Assembly: GCA_023267515.1 (NCBI GenBank)
Contig: JAHFNF010000011.1
Span: 1 to 16,019, forward strand
Length of the DNA: 16,019 nt
Direction: 5' to 3'
DNA from: Candidatus Nomurabacteria bacterium
GTDB lineage: Bacteria; Patescibacteriota; Minisyncoccia; Phycocordibacterales; UBA9973
A model generated the notes under the pieces. That model made no database searches. It saw only the letters and a list, made by a program, of their open reading frames with translations, and was not told the DNA's origin. A program made the position numbers and the translations under genes. Positions 1 through 7,450 of the stretch are shown here, piece by piece (positions within the stretch are counted from its first letter, which is position 1; each line of letters begins with the position of its first letter).

Positions 1-15
1 TTTAATAAAAAATAT

Positions 16-693
16 ATGGAAATAACAATAGAAGAAATCCAAAAAAAGTTTGATAGTCTGCCAGAGGAATTAAAATGGGCAATAATGGCGGCAGATGTGG
101 ATAGTAAAATTATTGAGATAGCGAAAAAAGAGGAGCTGAACAATGTGCAGATGGGGCAGCTGGCACTTGAAACCAATGTGGTGATGTTCGGCTTTTATCC
201 GCCGGAAAAATTTGAAGAATCCCTTAAAGGCAGTCTAGGCCTCCCAGATGAGAAGATAAAAGCTATCGCCAATGATGTGAATGAACTGATATTAAAAAAC
301 ATCCGAGAAAAATTAAAAACTGGAGCGCCGGTGGGCGAAGAAACCACCTCGGAGAAAGACGATAAAGAAATACTTAAAAGTGCCGGTATTGAAATAGCGG
401 AAGATAGCGTAATGCCGACAAAGATACCGATTCGGACTATCACTGAAAACCGCGAAGAGCTGCTCAAAGGGATGGAGCATCCAGAGCTCATTGCCGGAAA
501 GACCCCTCCGCCAATGATCCAAAGCTCAAAACTAGTCGGCTCTTTCCAAATACCAGCGACTAAGACAGAATATAAAATGGACAATATGACAAAAGGTGGG
601 GGCGCGCCAGCAGTGGCGACTCCGACAGTCAAAGATGGAGAAGGAGCTTTGGCGCCAAAAGCAGATCCATACCGGATGCCAATAGAGGAGTAG
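16..693 (+). CDS. Conserved-looking hypothetical protein heading the T4SS-like cluster
   Basis: I do not recognise the family. The protein has 225 residues, with no signal peptide and no membrane segment. Residues 1-100 are charged and look alpha-helical (motif FDSLPEELKWAI at 12-23). Residues 100-225 are low-complexity, rich in Pro, Lys and Glu and probably disordered, with a distinctive segment around 160-185 (GKTPPPMIQ) and a tail ending DPYRMPIEE. It is the first visible gene of a same-strand run and lies 15 bases before the PrgI-like gene, so a cytoplasmic accessory role in the secretion/pilus machine is plausible but inferred only from position. The ATG at 16 has only 15 bases of visible upstream sequence, all A/T-rich and without a ribosome-binding motif. 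Genes further left cannot be seen, so it may not be the true operon head. Confidence 0.8.
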   Translation: MEITIEEIQKKFDSLPEELKWAIMAADVDSKIIEIAKKEELNNVQMGQLALETNVVMFGFYPPEKFEESLKGSLGLPDEKIKAIANDVNELILKNIREKLKTGAPVGEETTSEKDDKEILKSAGIEIAEDSVMPTKIPIRTITENREELLKGMEHPELIAGKTPPPMIQSSKLVGSFQIPATKTEYKMDNMTKGGGAPAVATPTVKDGEGALAPKADPYRMPIEE

Positions 694-708
694 ATTTAAG
701 AATAAAAT

Positions 709-1143
709 ATGCAATTTAAAGTACCACAATTTTTAGACATAGAAGACAAGATTTTCGGCCCTTTCACTTTCCGGCAATTTGCGTACCTCGCTGGTGGAGG
801 TGGCCTTTGTTTTGTCATATACAAAGCAATGCCCTTATATATAGGAATATTTATTATGCTGCCCGTACTGGGAATGTCTCTCGCTCTCACTTTTTATCGG
901 ATAAATAATAAACCCTTTATTTTTGTTCTTGAATCCGCTTTTAGATACGCTATTGCGGACAAATTGTATATCTGGAAGAGAAGGTTAAAAAAGCCTGGAA
1001 CCAAAAAAGAACAAGAAGAAGCGGCCGCTAAAAAACAGATTGCAATGGCTAGGACGCAGCGGCTCGGGACTAGTCGGTTGAAAGACTTGGCTTGGAGTTT
1101 GGATGTACTAGACTTAAAAAAAGAAAAGCAAAAAGCAATTTAA
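709..1143 (+). CDS. PrgI family membrane protein (VirB3-like T4SS component)
   Basis: This 144-residue protein starts QFKVPQFLDIEDKIFGPFTF and has two closely spaced hydrophobic segments at about 25-42 and 45-63. A basic cytoplasmic stretch follows (IWKRRLKKP, 88-96). That layout (short PQF/D-E-DKI head, two-helix hairpin, basic tail) is characteristic of PrgI-family proteins, the small inner-membrane partners of VirB4 in Gram-positive-type and CPR conjugation-like systems. The C-terminal tail is long, Lys/Ala-rich and possibly coiled, and ends in a conserved-looking RLKDLAWSLDVLD segment that may contact the ATPase (inference). It lies 15 bases after the preceding gene and 9 bases before the next, consistent with one transcript. 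No Shine-Dalgarno motif sits at a usable distance; the nearest GAGGAG (685-690) is 18 bases from the ATG. Confidence 0.87.
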   Translation: MQFKVPQFLDIEDKIFGPFTFRQFAYLAGGGGLCFVIYKAMPLYIGIFIMLPVLGMSLALTFYRINNKPFIFVLESAFRYAIADKLYIWKRRLKKPGTKKEQEEAAAKKQIAMARTQRLGTSRLKDLAWSLDVLDLKKEKQKAI

Positions 1144-1152
1144 AATAAATTT

Positions 1153-1800
1153 ATGGCCCTATCAGCAAAAGCAACTCAAGAGTTTGTCCCTATCAAGGAA
1201 GTCCGCGATGGTATCGTGATTTTAAAAGACGGCGGGCTAAGAGCGTTAGTCCTCGCGAGCTCTACAAATTTGTCCTTAAAATCTTCCGACGAACAGCGCG
1301 CGACAATTTTACAATTCCAATCATTCCTCAATACTTTGGACTTCCCAGTGCAAATAGTGGTGCAGTCCAGACGCTTGGATATCCGGCCATACCTACTACT
1401 TTTGGAGAACCGAATGAAAGTGCAGACAGAACCACTACTCAAAATACAGACTAGGGAATATATGGAATTCATCAGAAATTTTACTGAATCGGTAAATATT
1501 ATGACTAAGAACTTTTTTATCGTTGTGCCTTACACCCCGAAAAAGCTGACAGTAAGTGGCGGGGCTTTCAGCGGAATTTTTTCCAAGAAGACTGCTAATA
1601 TGGCGCGGGAAGCAGCCACAGCGGAGTTTGAAGAAAAGAGATCCCAGCTTGATCAGCGAGTGGGAGTGATAGAGCAAGGGCTCGCGCGCTGCGGTATCAA
1701 ATCAGTAGAGCTAGGCACGGAAGAAGTAGTAGAAGTTTATTATAAAGTATTCAACCCAGGGGAAGTGGAAGGAAAGATTGAGCTTGAAAAAGTCCAATAA
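1153..1800 (+). CDS. TraC-like / VirB4 N-terminal-like protein
   Basis: This 215-residue soluble protein opens with an alternating beta pattern (FVPIKEVRDGIVILKDGGLR at 11-30, then ALVLASSTNLSLKS). A helix follows and then the strand FPVQIVVQSRRLDIRPYL at 64-81. This resembles the N-terminal barrel/TraC-like part of VirB4-family proteins, which docks on the membrane components. Residues 100-200 contain helices and a beta segment (FFIVVPYTP at 121-129). No Walker motif is present, so it is not an ATPase itself. It sits 9 bases after the PrgI-like gene and 5 bases before the VirB4 ATPase gene. Together the two give about 831 residues, close to a full-length VirB4. A split VirB4 or a separate accessory subunit both fit. 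The function is inferred from position and weak family resemblance. Confidence 0.8.
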   Translation: MALSAKATQEFVPIKEVRDGIVILKDGGLRALVLASSTNLSLKSSDEQRATILQFQSFLNTLDFPVQIVVQSRRLDIRPYLLLLENRMKVQTEPLLKIQTREYMEFIRNFTESVNIMTKNFFIVVPYTPKKLTVSGGAFSGIFSKKTANMAREAATAEFEEKRSQLDQRVGVIEQGLARCGIKSVELGTEEVVEVYYKVFNPGEVEGKIELEKVQ

Positions 1801-1805
1801 ATTAT

Positions 1806-3656
1806 ATGTCAATCTTAGATAAAATTTTAGGCAAGAAAAAAGCAAGCGGGGCGGAAAAAAACGTCTCCGTGTCTGCTTTGCCGGTCCTCCCACAGGAAAT
1901 ATACGAATCGGCCACAATGGAGTTGCAAGACATCATTGCTCCTTCTGCCTTGAAAATTGAACCGAAAGCAATAAACCTAGGTGATAAAATCGCCCGTACG
2001 TTTTTTGTTATTTCTTACCCAAGATATTTGACGGACAACTGGTTCTCTCCGATTATAAACTTGGATAAAATTTTTGACGTAGCTATATTTATCCATCCGA
2101 TAGATACTTCACTAGCGCTACGCCAATTTCAAAAGAAAGTGGCGGAAGTACAAAGCCAAATAAACGCTCGTGAGTCCAAGGGGATGGTGCGTGACCCGAT
2201 GCTAGACACCGCCAATCAAGATTTAGAGAGCCTCCGAGATTCCTTGATGCAGGCCCAAGAAAAAATGTTTGACGTCGGGCTTTATATCACTATATATGCG
2301 GACAGTGATTTAGAGTTATTCAAAATAGAAAGTGAAATAAAATCAATCCTGGAATCAAAGCTGATTTACTTGAAGCCGGCACTTTTCCAGCAAGACGATG
2401 GATTTAAAAGTGTGGTACCTATCGGCAACGACCTACTAAACGTGCACCAAAAATTAAACTCCGAGCCTCTTTCTTCCATTTTTCCTTTCGTTTCTTTTGA
2501 CTTAACTTCTGATAAAGGTATTTTATATGGATTAAATAGACATAATTCTAGCCTTGTAATATTTGACCGATTTTCGTTGGAAAATTACAACTCGGTTACC
2601 TTTGCCAAATCTGGCTCGGGAAAATCTTACTGCACCAAACTGGAAATTTTGCGTAGCTTGATGTTTGATACAGATGTGATCGTCATAGACCCGGAAAGGG
2701 AATACGAATTCCTAGCGGAAGCAGTCGGGGGAAGATATTTCAACATTTCGCTTTCATCGAACCACCACATCAACCCTTTTGACTTGCCGATACCGCGTGA
2801 AGACGAAACCGCCGCAGACGTCTTGCGTTCAAACATAATAAATCTAGTCGGTCTTTTCCGATTAATGTTGGGCGGTCTTACCCCAGAAGAAGACTCATTA
2901 GTGGACCGCGCTATATCGGAAACATACGCCATCAAAGACATCACCCCAGACTCTGACTTTGCGAACGTTGAGCCTCCTCTTTTATCAGACTTTGAAATGG
3001 TCCTCTCTGGTATGGAAGGGTCAGACTCGGTAGTGCAAAGACTGGTAAAGTATACTCGGGGTTCCTGGTCTACATTTTTAAACAAGCCATCCAATGTGGA
3101 TATAAATAAAAAATTCATCGTTTTTTCAGTGCGAGATATGGAAGACGAATTAAAGCCGGTAGCAATGTACATCGTTACACACTATATATGGAACGCAGTC
3201 AGGAAAAATCTCCGTAAGCGCCTCTTGGTGGTGGACGAGGCTTGGTGGATGATGAAATCCGAAGACACCGCTTCCTTCCTATACTCCATCGCCAAACGCG
3301 GCAGAAAATACTATTTAGGACTTGCCACCATCACCCAGGACGCCGCCGACTTTATGAAGTCTCCCTATGGCGTACCGATCGTGACCAACTCTTCAATCCA
3401 AATCTTGTTGAAACAATCTCCTTCAACGATAGATATTTTGCAAAAAACTTTCAACCTGACAGACGAGGAAAAATATCTGCTTTTGGAATCTGGGGTAGGA
3501 GAAGGAATTTTCTTTGCCGGGACAAAGCACGTTGCCATCAAGGTCATCAGTTCTTATACCGAAGATCAGATCATCACCTCAGACCCATCCCAACTTCTAT
3601 CTATCAAAAAAGCAAAACAAGACTTGGAGGAAGCCGAGGGGGTAGAGAAAAGATGA
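1806..3656 (+). CDS. virB4: VirB4-family T4SS ATPase
   Basis: This 616-residue protein is a VirB4/TrsE-type ATPase that would power pilus assembly or substrate transfer from the cytoplasmic face of the membrane. The N-terminal part (about 50-245) has the family's beta-rich segment with TFFVISYPRYLTDNW (66-80) and a long helical arm at 104-155. The C-terminal P-loop domain carries Walker A (KSGSGKSYCTK, 268-278), the IDPEREYEFL segment (294-303), Walker B with the catalytic acidic pair (RLLVVDEAWWMM, 472-483), and a late motif SIAKRGRKYYLGLATITQD (494-512) including the sensor Gln. All key ATPase residues are present. The visible N-terminal region is shorter than in proteobacterial VirB4, and the upstream 215-residue protein may supply part of it. 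The TGA stop lies inside a likely promoter for the next gene. Confidence 0.93.
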   Translation: MSILDKILGKKKASGAEKNVSVSALPVLPQEIYESATMELQDIIAPSALKIEPKAINLGDKIARTFFVISYPRYLTDNWFSPIINLDKIFDVAIFIHPIDTSLALRQFQKKVAEVQSQINARESKGMVRDPMLDTANQDLESLRDSLMQAQEKMFDVGLYITIYADSDLELFKIESEIKSILESKLIYLKPALFQQDDGFKSVVPIGNDLLNVHQKLNSEPLSSIFPFVSFDLTSDKGILYGLNRHNSSLVIFDRFSLENYNSVTFAKSGSGKSYCTKLEILRSLMFDTDVIVIDPEREYEFLAEAVGGRYFNISLSSNHHINPFDLPIPREDETAADVLRSNIINLVGLFRLMLGGLTPEEDSLVDRAISETYAIKDITPDSDFANVEPPLLSDFEMVLSGMEGSDSVVQRLVKYTRGSWSTFLNKPSNVDINKKFIVFSVRDMEDELKPVAMYIVTHYIWNAVRKNLRKRLLVVDEAWWMMKSEDTASFLYSIAKRGRKYYLGLATITQDAADFMKSPYGVPIVTNSSIQILLKQSPSTIDILQKTFNLTDEEKYLLLESGVGEGIFFAGTKHVAIKVISSYTEDQIITSDPSQLLSIKKAKQDLEEAEGVEKR

Positions 3657-3662
3657 TATAAT
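3654..3662 (+). promoter_or_regulatory. Extended -10 promoter for the 3670 gene
   Basis: The motif is TGA-TATAAT: a perfect -10 hexamer at 3657-3662 preceded by TG as in an extended -10. The TG belongs to the TGA stop codon of virB4. Seven bases separate the hexamer from the ATG at 3670, so standard spacing puts the start of transcription at or next to the A of the start codon. No clear -35 was identified, which an extended -10 does not need. This predicts a leaderless mRNA for the three exported-protein genes, separate from the ATPase transcript. Confidence 0.6.
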
Positions 3663-3669
3663 AAGAAAA

Positions 3670-4650
3670 ATGAAGAAAATATATTTAATTTTAATTTTGG
3701 TAGCAACGCTCGCTCTTTACGCGTATCCAGTAGAAGCTCAGTTAAAAACCTCAGACGTGACCTTAAATATCACTCCGCTCTTCCCGACTCCGAATCAGAC
3801 CGTTAGCGCCAACTTGGAAAGTTTTGCGATAGATTTAGATAAGACAAATATAGCCTGGCTGTTAAATAGCCAAGAAAAAATCTCTGGGGTGGGGAAAAAA
3901 GCTTTTTCATTCAACGTCGGAGGGACCGGGGTATCACTATCCATAGAAGCGCGGATTAGCACCGTTACCGGTCAAAATATAATCAAAAGAGCGGTAATTA
4001 CGCCAGCTGATATTGATATGATGTGGGAGGCATTTGATTCTTATGCCCCGCCTTTTTACCGCGGAAAAACAATGGTTTCTACTGAGGGAAGTTTTAAAGT
4101 AGTAGCAATGCCGAACCTTATAAACTCGTTCGGCAAGGTAAACCCTGCTAGCCTTTCTTACTCTTGGGTAAAAGACGAAACTCCACAGCCGGATCTTTCT
4201 GGCTGGGGGAAAAATTATTTTGTTTTTAAAAACAGCTCGTTAGATAACGAGAACACGATAAGTGTAGCGGTGTCCGACGCCTTTGGCGGAGCGAACACCC
4301 AAGGTGAGATCACTTTACAGACAGGGACTCCCGAAATAATATTTTACGAAAACAACCCTTTGCTTGGCGTAAATTATGACAACGCTGTCCGAGACGGATT
4401 CTTAATAAATAAAACTGGATCAACCCTAGTTGCCGCTCCATACTTTTTTTCACCAAATGATCTGAGCTCCAAGGACTTGTCTTTTACTTGGTCACTAAAC
4501 GGAGAGGGAATAGCAACACCAGTTCCTAAAAATATTCTTTCCATTAAGCCAGCCGAGGGGCAGGGAGGATCAGCAGTTATAAAAATCGCCATTAACAACG
4601 CTCAGACTCTTTTCCAGTCATTGGAGAAAGAACTAAATGTCAGCTTTTAA
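3670..4650 (+). CDS. Exported Ig/PKD-like repeat protein of the T4SS-like cluster
   Basis: This 326-residue protein has a clear Sec signal peptide: KK at 2-3, a hydrophobic core at about 5-18, and probable cleavage after VEA at residue 23. No membrane anchor follows, so it is predicted to be secreted or associated with the surface. The mature part is beta-rich and shows a three-fold pattern of a Trp-containing strand followed by a turn and a further strand (IAWLLNSQE near 62, SYSWVKDE near 166, FTWSLNGEG near 275). This resembles Ig-like or PKD-like domains. No catalytic motif is visible. It is 13 bases from virB4 and overlaps the next gene by 14 bases, suggesting translational coupling with the pilin-peptidase. 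A role as an extracellular structural or adhesive part of the appendage is inferred. The exact family is not recognised. Confidence 0.82.
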   Translation: MKKIYLILILVATLALYAYPVEAQLKTSDVTLNITPLFPTPNQTVSANLESFAIDLDKTNIAWLLNSQEKISGVGKKAFSFNVGGTGVSLSIEARISTVTGQNIIKRAVITPADIDMMWEAFDSYAPPFYRGKTMVSTEGSFKVVAMPNLINSFGKVNPASLSYSWVKDETPQPDLSGWGKNYFVFKNSSLDNENTISVAVSDAFGGANTQGEITLQTGTPEIIFYENNPLLGVNYDNAVRDGFLINKTGSTLVAAPYFFSPNDLSSKDLSFTWSLNGEGIATPVPKNILSIKPAEGQGGSAVIKIAINNAQTLFQSLEKELNVSF

Positions 4651-6112
4651 AAATAAAACTAAAAAGGCGGTTCTCTATTCTCTATTATTCTTTTTCTTAT
4701 TTTTTTCTCTGTCTGTAAATATAAGACGTGTAGAGGCGGCAGATTTGAGCACTTTATTTACCACAACCATAACCCAAGTAGGCCAGAATCAGGATAAGGC
4801 GATTGTAAAGATAAAAATAGAAACACAAGATTTAGCAAATTATGACGCCGTAGAAGACAATGCTACCAATCCAAACAGCGGTTTCTACGTTAAATTCGGT
4901 GTGGGGGACACTTACTGGACAGGATTTAGGTACGTCACCAGCAATATTCACACTGATCAAAAGATAAATGAATTTTTGGTGGTATTTGATAAATCAAGCG
5001 ATGCGGACGTAGAAAATCTGACAGTCTGGTCAAGCCAAGAACCTACCCCAAAGATACGTGTGCAGGTAGCAGTGGAGGAAGATTTTAGCACTACCACCTA
5101 CGACATTAGCCCCGCCTTTGTTGCTCATTTTGACCCGAGCCCGGTTGTGGTGACAAACAACAACTCTACCAACACAGGCGACTGGCAATATTATACAAAC
5201 CCAGACCACACCACGCTCAGCAGTAGTCGTTATCCGACAGAAGAAAAATGTAGGTCTTCTTTGCCTCCTGGTCCTGGATATGGACCGTGTGTACAAACCT
5301 ACACTCTCTTGCAACCAATACCCAATGGGACTACCGACTTGAAAACTTTTGCCGCCGGCGAACCGGGGGCTTTCGCCAGATATTTTAATATAATGTTCAA
5401 GCTCTTTATTGGTATTTGCGCAGTTTTGGCAATGGTGATGATAGTCTGGGGAGGAATAGAATATATAACGAGCGAACTTATCTCTGGAAAAGAAGCCGGA
5501 AAAGAAAGGGTCTTAAACGCAGTCTTTGGTCTCTTGCTTGCCCTCGGCGCTTTTGCTCTGCTTAATACAATAAACCCCCAACTCCTAGATATAGGACTAA
5601 ACAACCTACCCCAAGCAATAGTAAGATCAGAAGACGAACCAGAAACCGGTATCACATCTTCCACTATCAACCTGATAGAAAAAAGCAACGGCAACACAGT
5701 GGTTTTATCCAACTGTGATACTTCTAAATTAGTCACAGCAACTGTGTTCGGACATAGTGTGCAGGTATATAAAGGGGTAAAGCCGAGCCTAGAAAGAATA
5801 AATACCGCTTGGTTGGCTCACGGGGGCGCAAGTGGGTATGAAGTCAAAACAATTTTCGGATATAATTGCCGAAGAGTAAAAAACCAACCAAATTCTTGGT
5901 CTGCACACGCCTTTGGAGTGGCTTTGGATATAAATCCTCAACAAAACCCTTATGGAACAACCCAAGTAACAGATATGCCTTCCTGGTTCAGACAGTTATT
6001 TATTACCGAAGGTTGGGGTTGGGGAGGGAATTGGTCAAACCCTAAAGATGCGATGCATTTTAGTAAGTACCCATCAAGCGAAGGGGGCGATAAAAAAGTA
6101 GAAACAATTTAA
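4637..6112 (+). CDS. Fusion of T4SS-type pilin module and M15 peptidoglycan peptidase
   Basis: This 491-residue protein has a signal peptide (basic 6-10, hydrophobic 12-27, probable cut after VEA at 34). A beta-rich region spans about 35-175. A small segment with Cys205 and Cys218 comes next. A two-helix T4SS pilin/VirB2-like module follows at about 249-318 (helices 252-273 and 292-312, with the family's WGGIEYIT and INPQLLDI signatures). The C-terminal domain (366-478) is a VanY/M15-type peptidase. It has SAHAFGVALD at 422-431 with zinc ligands His424 and Asp431, and DAMHF at 471-475 with the third ligand His474 and an acid three residues before it. M15 enzymes cleave D-Ala or L-Ala-D-Glu bonds in peptidoglycan, so this protein could open the wall for the machine. 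The start overlaps the previous gene by 14 bases. The domain calls are strong; which side of the membrane the peptidase faces is inferred. Confidence 0.9.
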   Translation: MSAFKNKTKKAVLYSLLFFFLFFSLSVNIRRVEAADLSTLFTTTITQVGQNQDKAIVKIKIETQDLANYDAVEDNATNPNSGFYVKFGVGDTYWTGFRYVTSNIHTDQKINEFLVVFDKSSDADVENLTVWSSQEPTPKIRVQVAVEEDFSTTTYDISPAFVAHFDPSPVVVTNNNSTNTGDWQYYTNPDHTTLSSSRYPTEEKCRSSLPPGPGYGPCVQTYTLLQPIPNGTTDLKTFAAGEPGAFARYFNIMFKLFIGICAVLAMVMIVWGGIEYITSELISGKEAGKERVLNAVFGLLLALGAFALLNTINPQLLDIGLNNLPQAIVRSEDEPETGITSSTINLIEKSNGNTVVLSNCDTSKLVTATVFGHSVQVYKGVKPSLERINTAWLAHGGASGYEVKTIFGYNCRRVKNQPNSWSAHAFGVALDINPQQNPYGTTQVTDMPSWFRQLFITEGWGWGGNWSNPKDAMHFSKYPSSEGGDKKVETI

Positions 6113-6115
6113 TTT

Positions 6116-7450
6116 ATGTCAAAACAAAAACTTATAATCTTAATAATTTTCCTTGTCGGTCTCACTGCTTTATTTTTTGCATACTTATACTTCTTCCCGG
6201 GGTCAAAAGCGGCACAAGTGGTGCAAAAAAACGCGCCGAATTTCTTTCCATTCGGCAGTAACGTAACAAAAACAACTCCTGGAACCACGGAAAATAATAA
6301 TTCTGGATTAGAAATACCAAACAACACGATTTCACCACAGAGTCAGTTGAAATTAAAAAAAGTTTCAAGTATGCCTATCGCCGGATTTGGTATTTTTAAC
6401 AAAGAAGTTTATAAAGACGTTTCTCCGATCACTCCTATCACTGCTATTGGAGAAGAAGTGACAAACACTACCCCTCCTCCATCAGCTCCGACCACAGAAT
6501 TCATCCCGACATTGCGATATGCAGACAAGGCAACGGGAAATATTTATCAAGCTCGCGCTGACAAATTAGATGAGCGAAAACTGAGCAGTACTATAATCCC
6601 GCAAATTCATGATGGAATTTTTGCCAAGGAAAGTACCGCGGTGGTACTGCGTTATTTAAAGGAAGATGGCAGGACCATTGCTTCCTTTTTAGGAGCTCTG
6701 CCAGCAGATACATTGGGCGCGGACACCTCTGAGGGAGCAGAACTTAAAGGTATTTTCTTACCGGACAATACTACGGAGGTGAGTGTCTCGCCAGACGACT
6801 CTAAAATATTTTACTTATATAACACAAATAATGTATCCTTCGGTGTAGTTTCTGGCACAGCCGGAGAGGCTAGATCACAGGTACTCATTTCACCCTTTAC
6901 TGAATGGCTAGTAGAGTGGCCAAACTTTAAAATGATTACACTTAATACAAAACCAGCCTCCGGTATTCCAGGATATATGTACGCTCTTGACCCGGAGAAA
7001 AAAGATCTCAATAAAGTACTGGGGGGTATCAATGGCCTCACCACCAACACAAGTCCAACGGGTAAAATGGTACTTTACAGCAGTTCAAGCGACAACTCCA
7101 TCTCTCTTGGTATGTATGATATCAGCAACGGGAACTCAATTCCCCTTGGCATAAAAACCTTGCCGGAAAAATGTACCTGGACTAAAGCAGGGGATTCTTT
7201 ATACTGCGCAGTTCCAAAATTCCTTGATAGCATGAGCTACCCTGACTCTTGGTACAAAGGGCTCACCTCTTTCTCTGATGAGATTTGGAAAGTAGATGCA
7301 GAAAGCGGCAGTGCAGTTAAAATAGCGGATCCGGTAGAAGTATTAAATGAAGATATGGATGCCACAAAGCTCACTCTGGATAGCGACGAAAACTACTTAT
7401 TTTTTATAAACAAAAAAGACTCTTACTTGTGGGAACTTCGTCTAAGATAG
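6116..7450 (+). CDS. Membrane-anchored beta-propeller-like protein
   Basis: This 444-residue protein has an N-terminal transmembrane segment (about 6-28, flanked by KQK) that could be an uncleaved anchor. A low-complexity linker rich in Thr, Asn and Pro (about 45-128) follows, and then a beta-rich globular part. Repeats resembling TolB/WD40 propeller blades are visible as VSPDDSKIFYLYN (223-235), TSPTGKMVLYSSSSDN (312-327), WTKAGDSLYCAVP (355-367) and LDSDENYLFFINKKDS (421-436). These are the usual strand-turn-strand pattern with Asp/Gly turns. No enzymatic motif is visible. It follows the pilin-peptidase gene by 3 bases and ends the cluster. Its last 9 bases overlap the convergent khpB gene. 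A surface binding or scaffolding role for the appendage is inferred. The family is not firmly identified. Confidence 0.82.
   Translation: MSKQKLIILIIFLVGLTALFFAYLYFFPGSKAAQVVQKNAPNFFPFGSNVTKTTPGTTENNNSGLEIPNNTISPQSQLKLKKVSSMPIAGFGIFNKEVYKDVSPITPITAIGEEVTNTTPPPSAPTTEFIPTLRYADKATGNIYQARADKLDERKLSSTIIPQIHDGIFAKESTAVVLRYLKEDGRTIASFLGALPADTLGADTSEGAELKGIFLPDNTTEVSVSPDDSKIFYLYNTNNVSFGVVSGTAGEARSQVLISPFTEWLVEWPNFKMITLNTKPASGIPGYMYALDPEKKDLNKVLGGINGLTTNTSPTGKMVLYSSSSDNSISLGMYDISNGNSIPLGIKTLPEKCTWTKAGDSLYCAVPKFLDSMSYPDSWYKGLTSFSDEIWKVDAESGSAVKIADPVEVLNEDMDATKLTLDSDENYLFFINKKDSYLWELRLR

Noticed and set aside
195..632. Long open frame opposite the first gene (145 codons), and similar ones opposite virB4 and the pilin-peptidase gene
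   Set aside because: They are antisense shadows of convincing genes, with low-complexity or erratic translations and no start context or conserved motif.
685..690. GAGGAG as ribosome-binding site for the PrgI-like gene
   Set aside because: It ends 18 bases before the ATG, too far for normal pairing, and encodes the last Glu-Glu of the upstream gene.
3242..3661. A 139-codon open frame in another frame inside virB4
   Set aside because: It lies wholly in the virB4 ATPase domain, whose frame carries Walker B and the other motifs. Its translation has no recognisable pattern.
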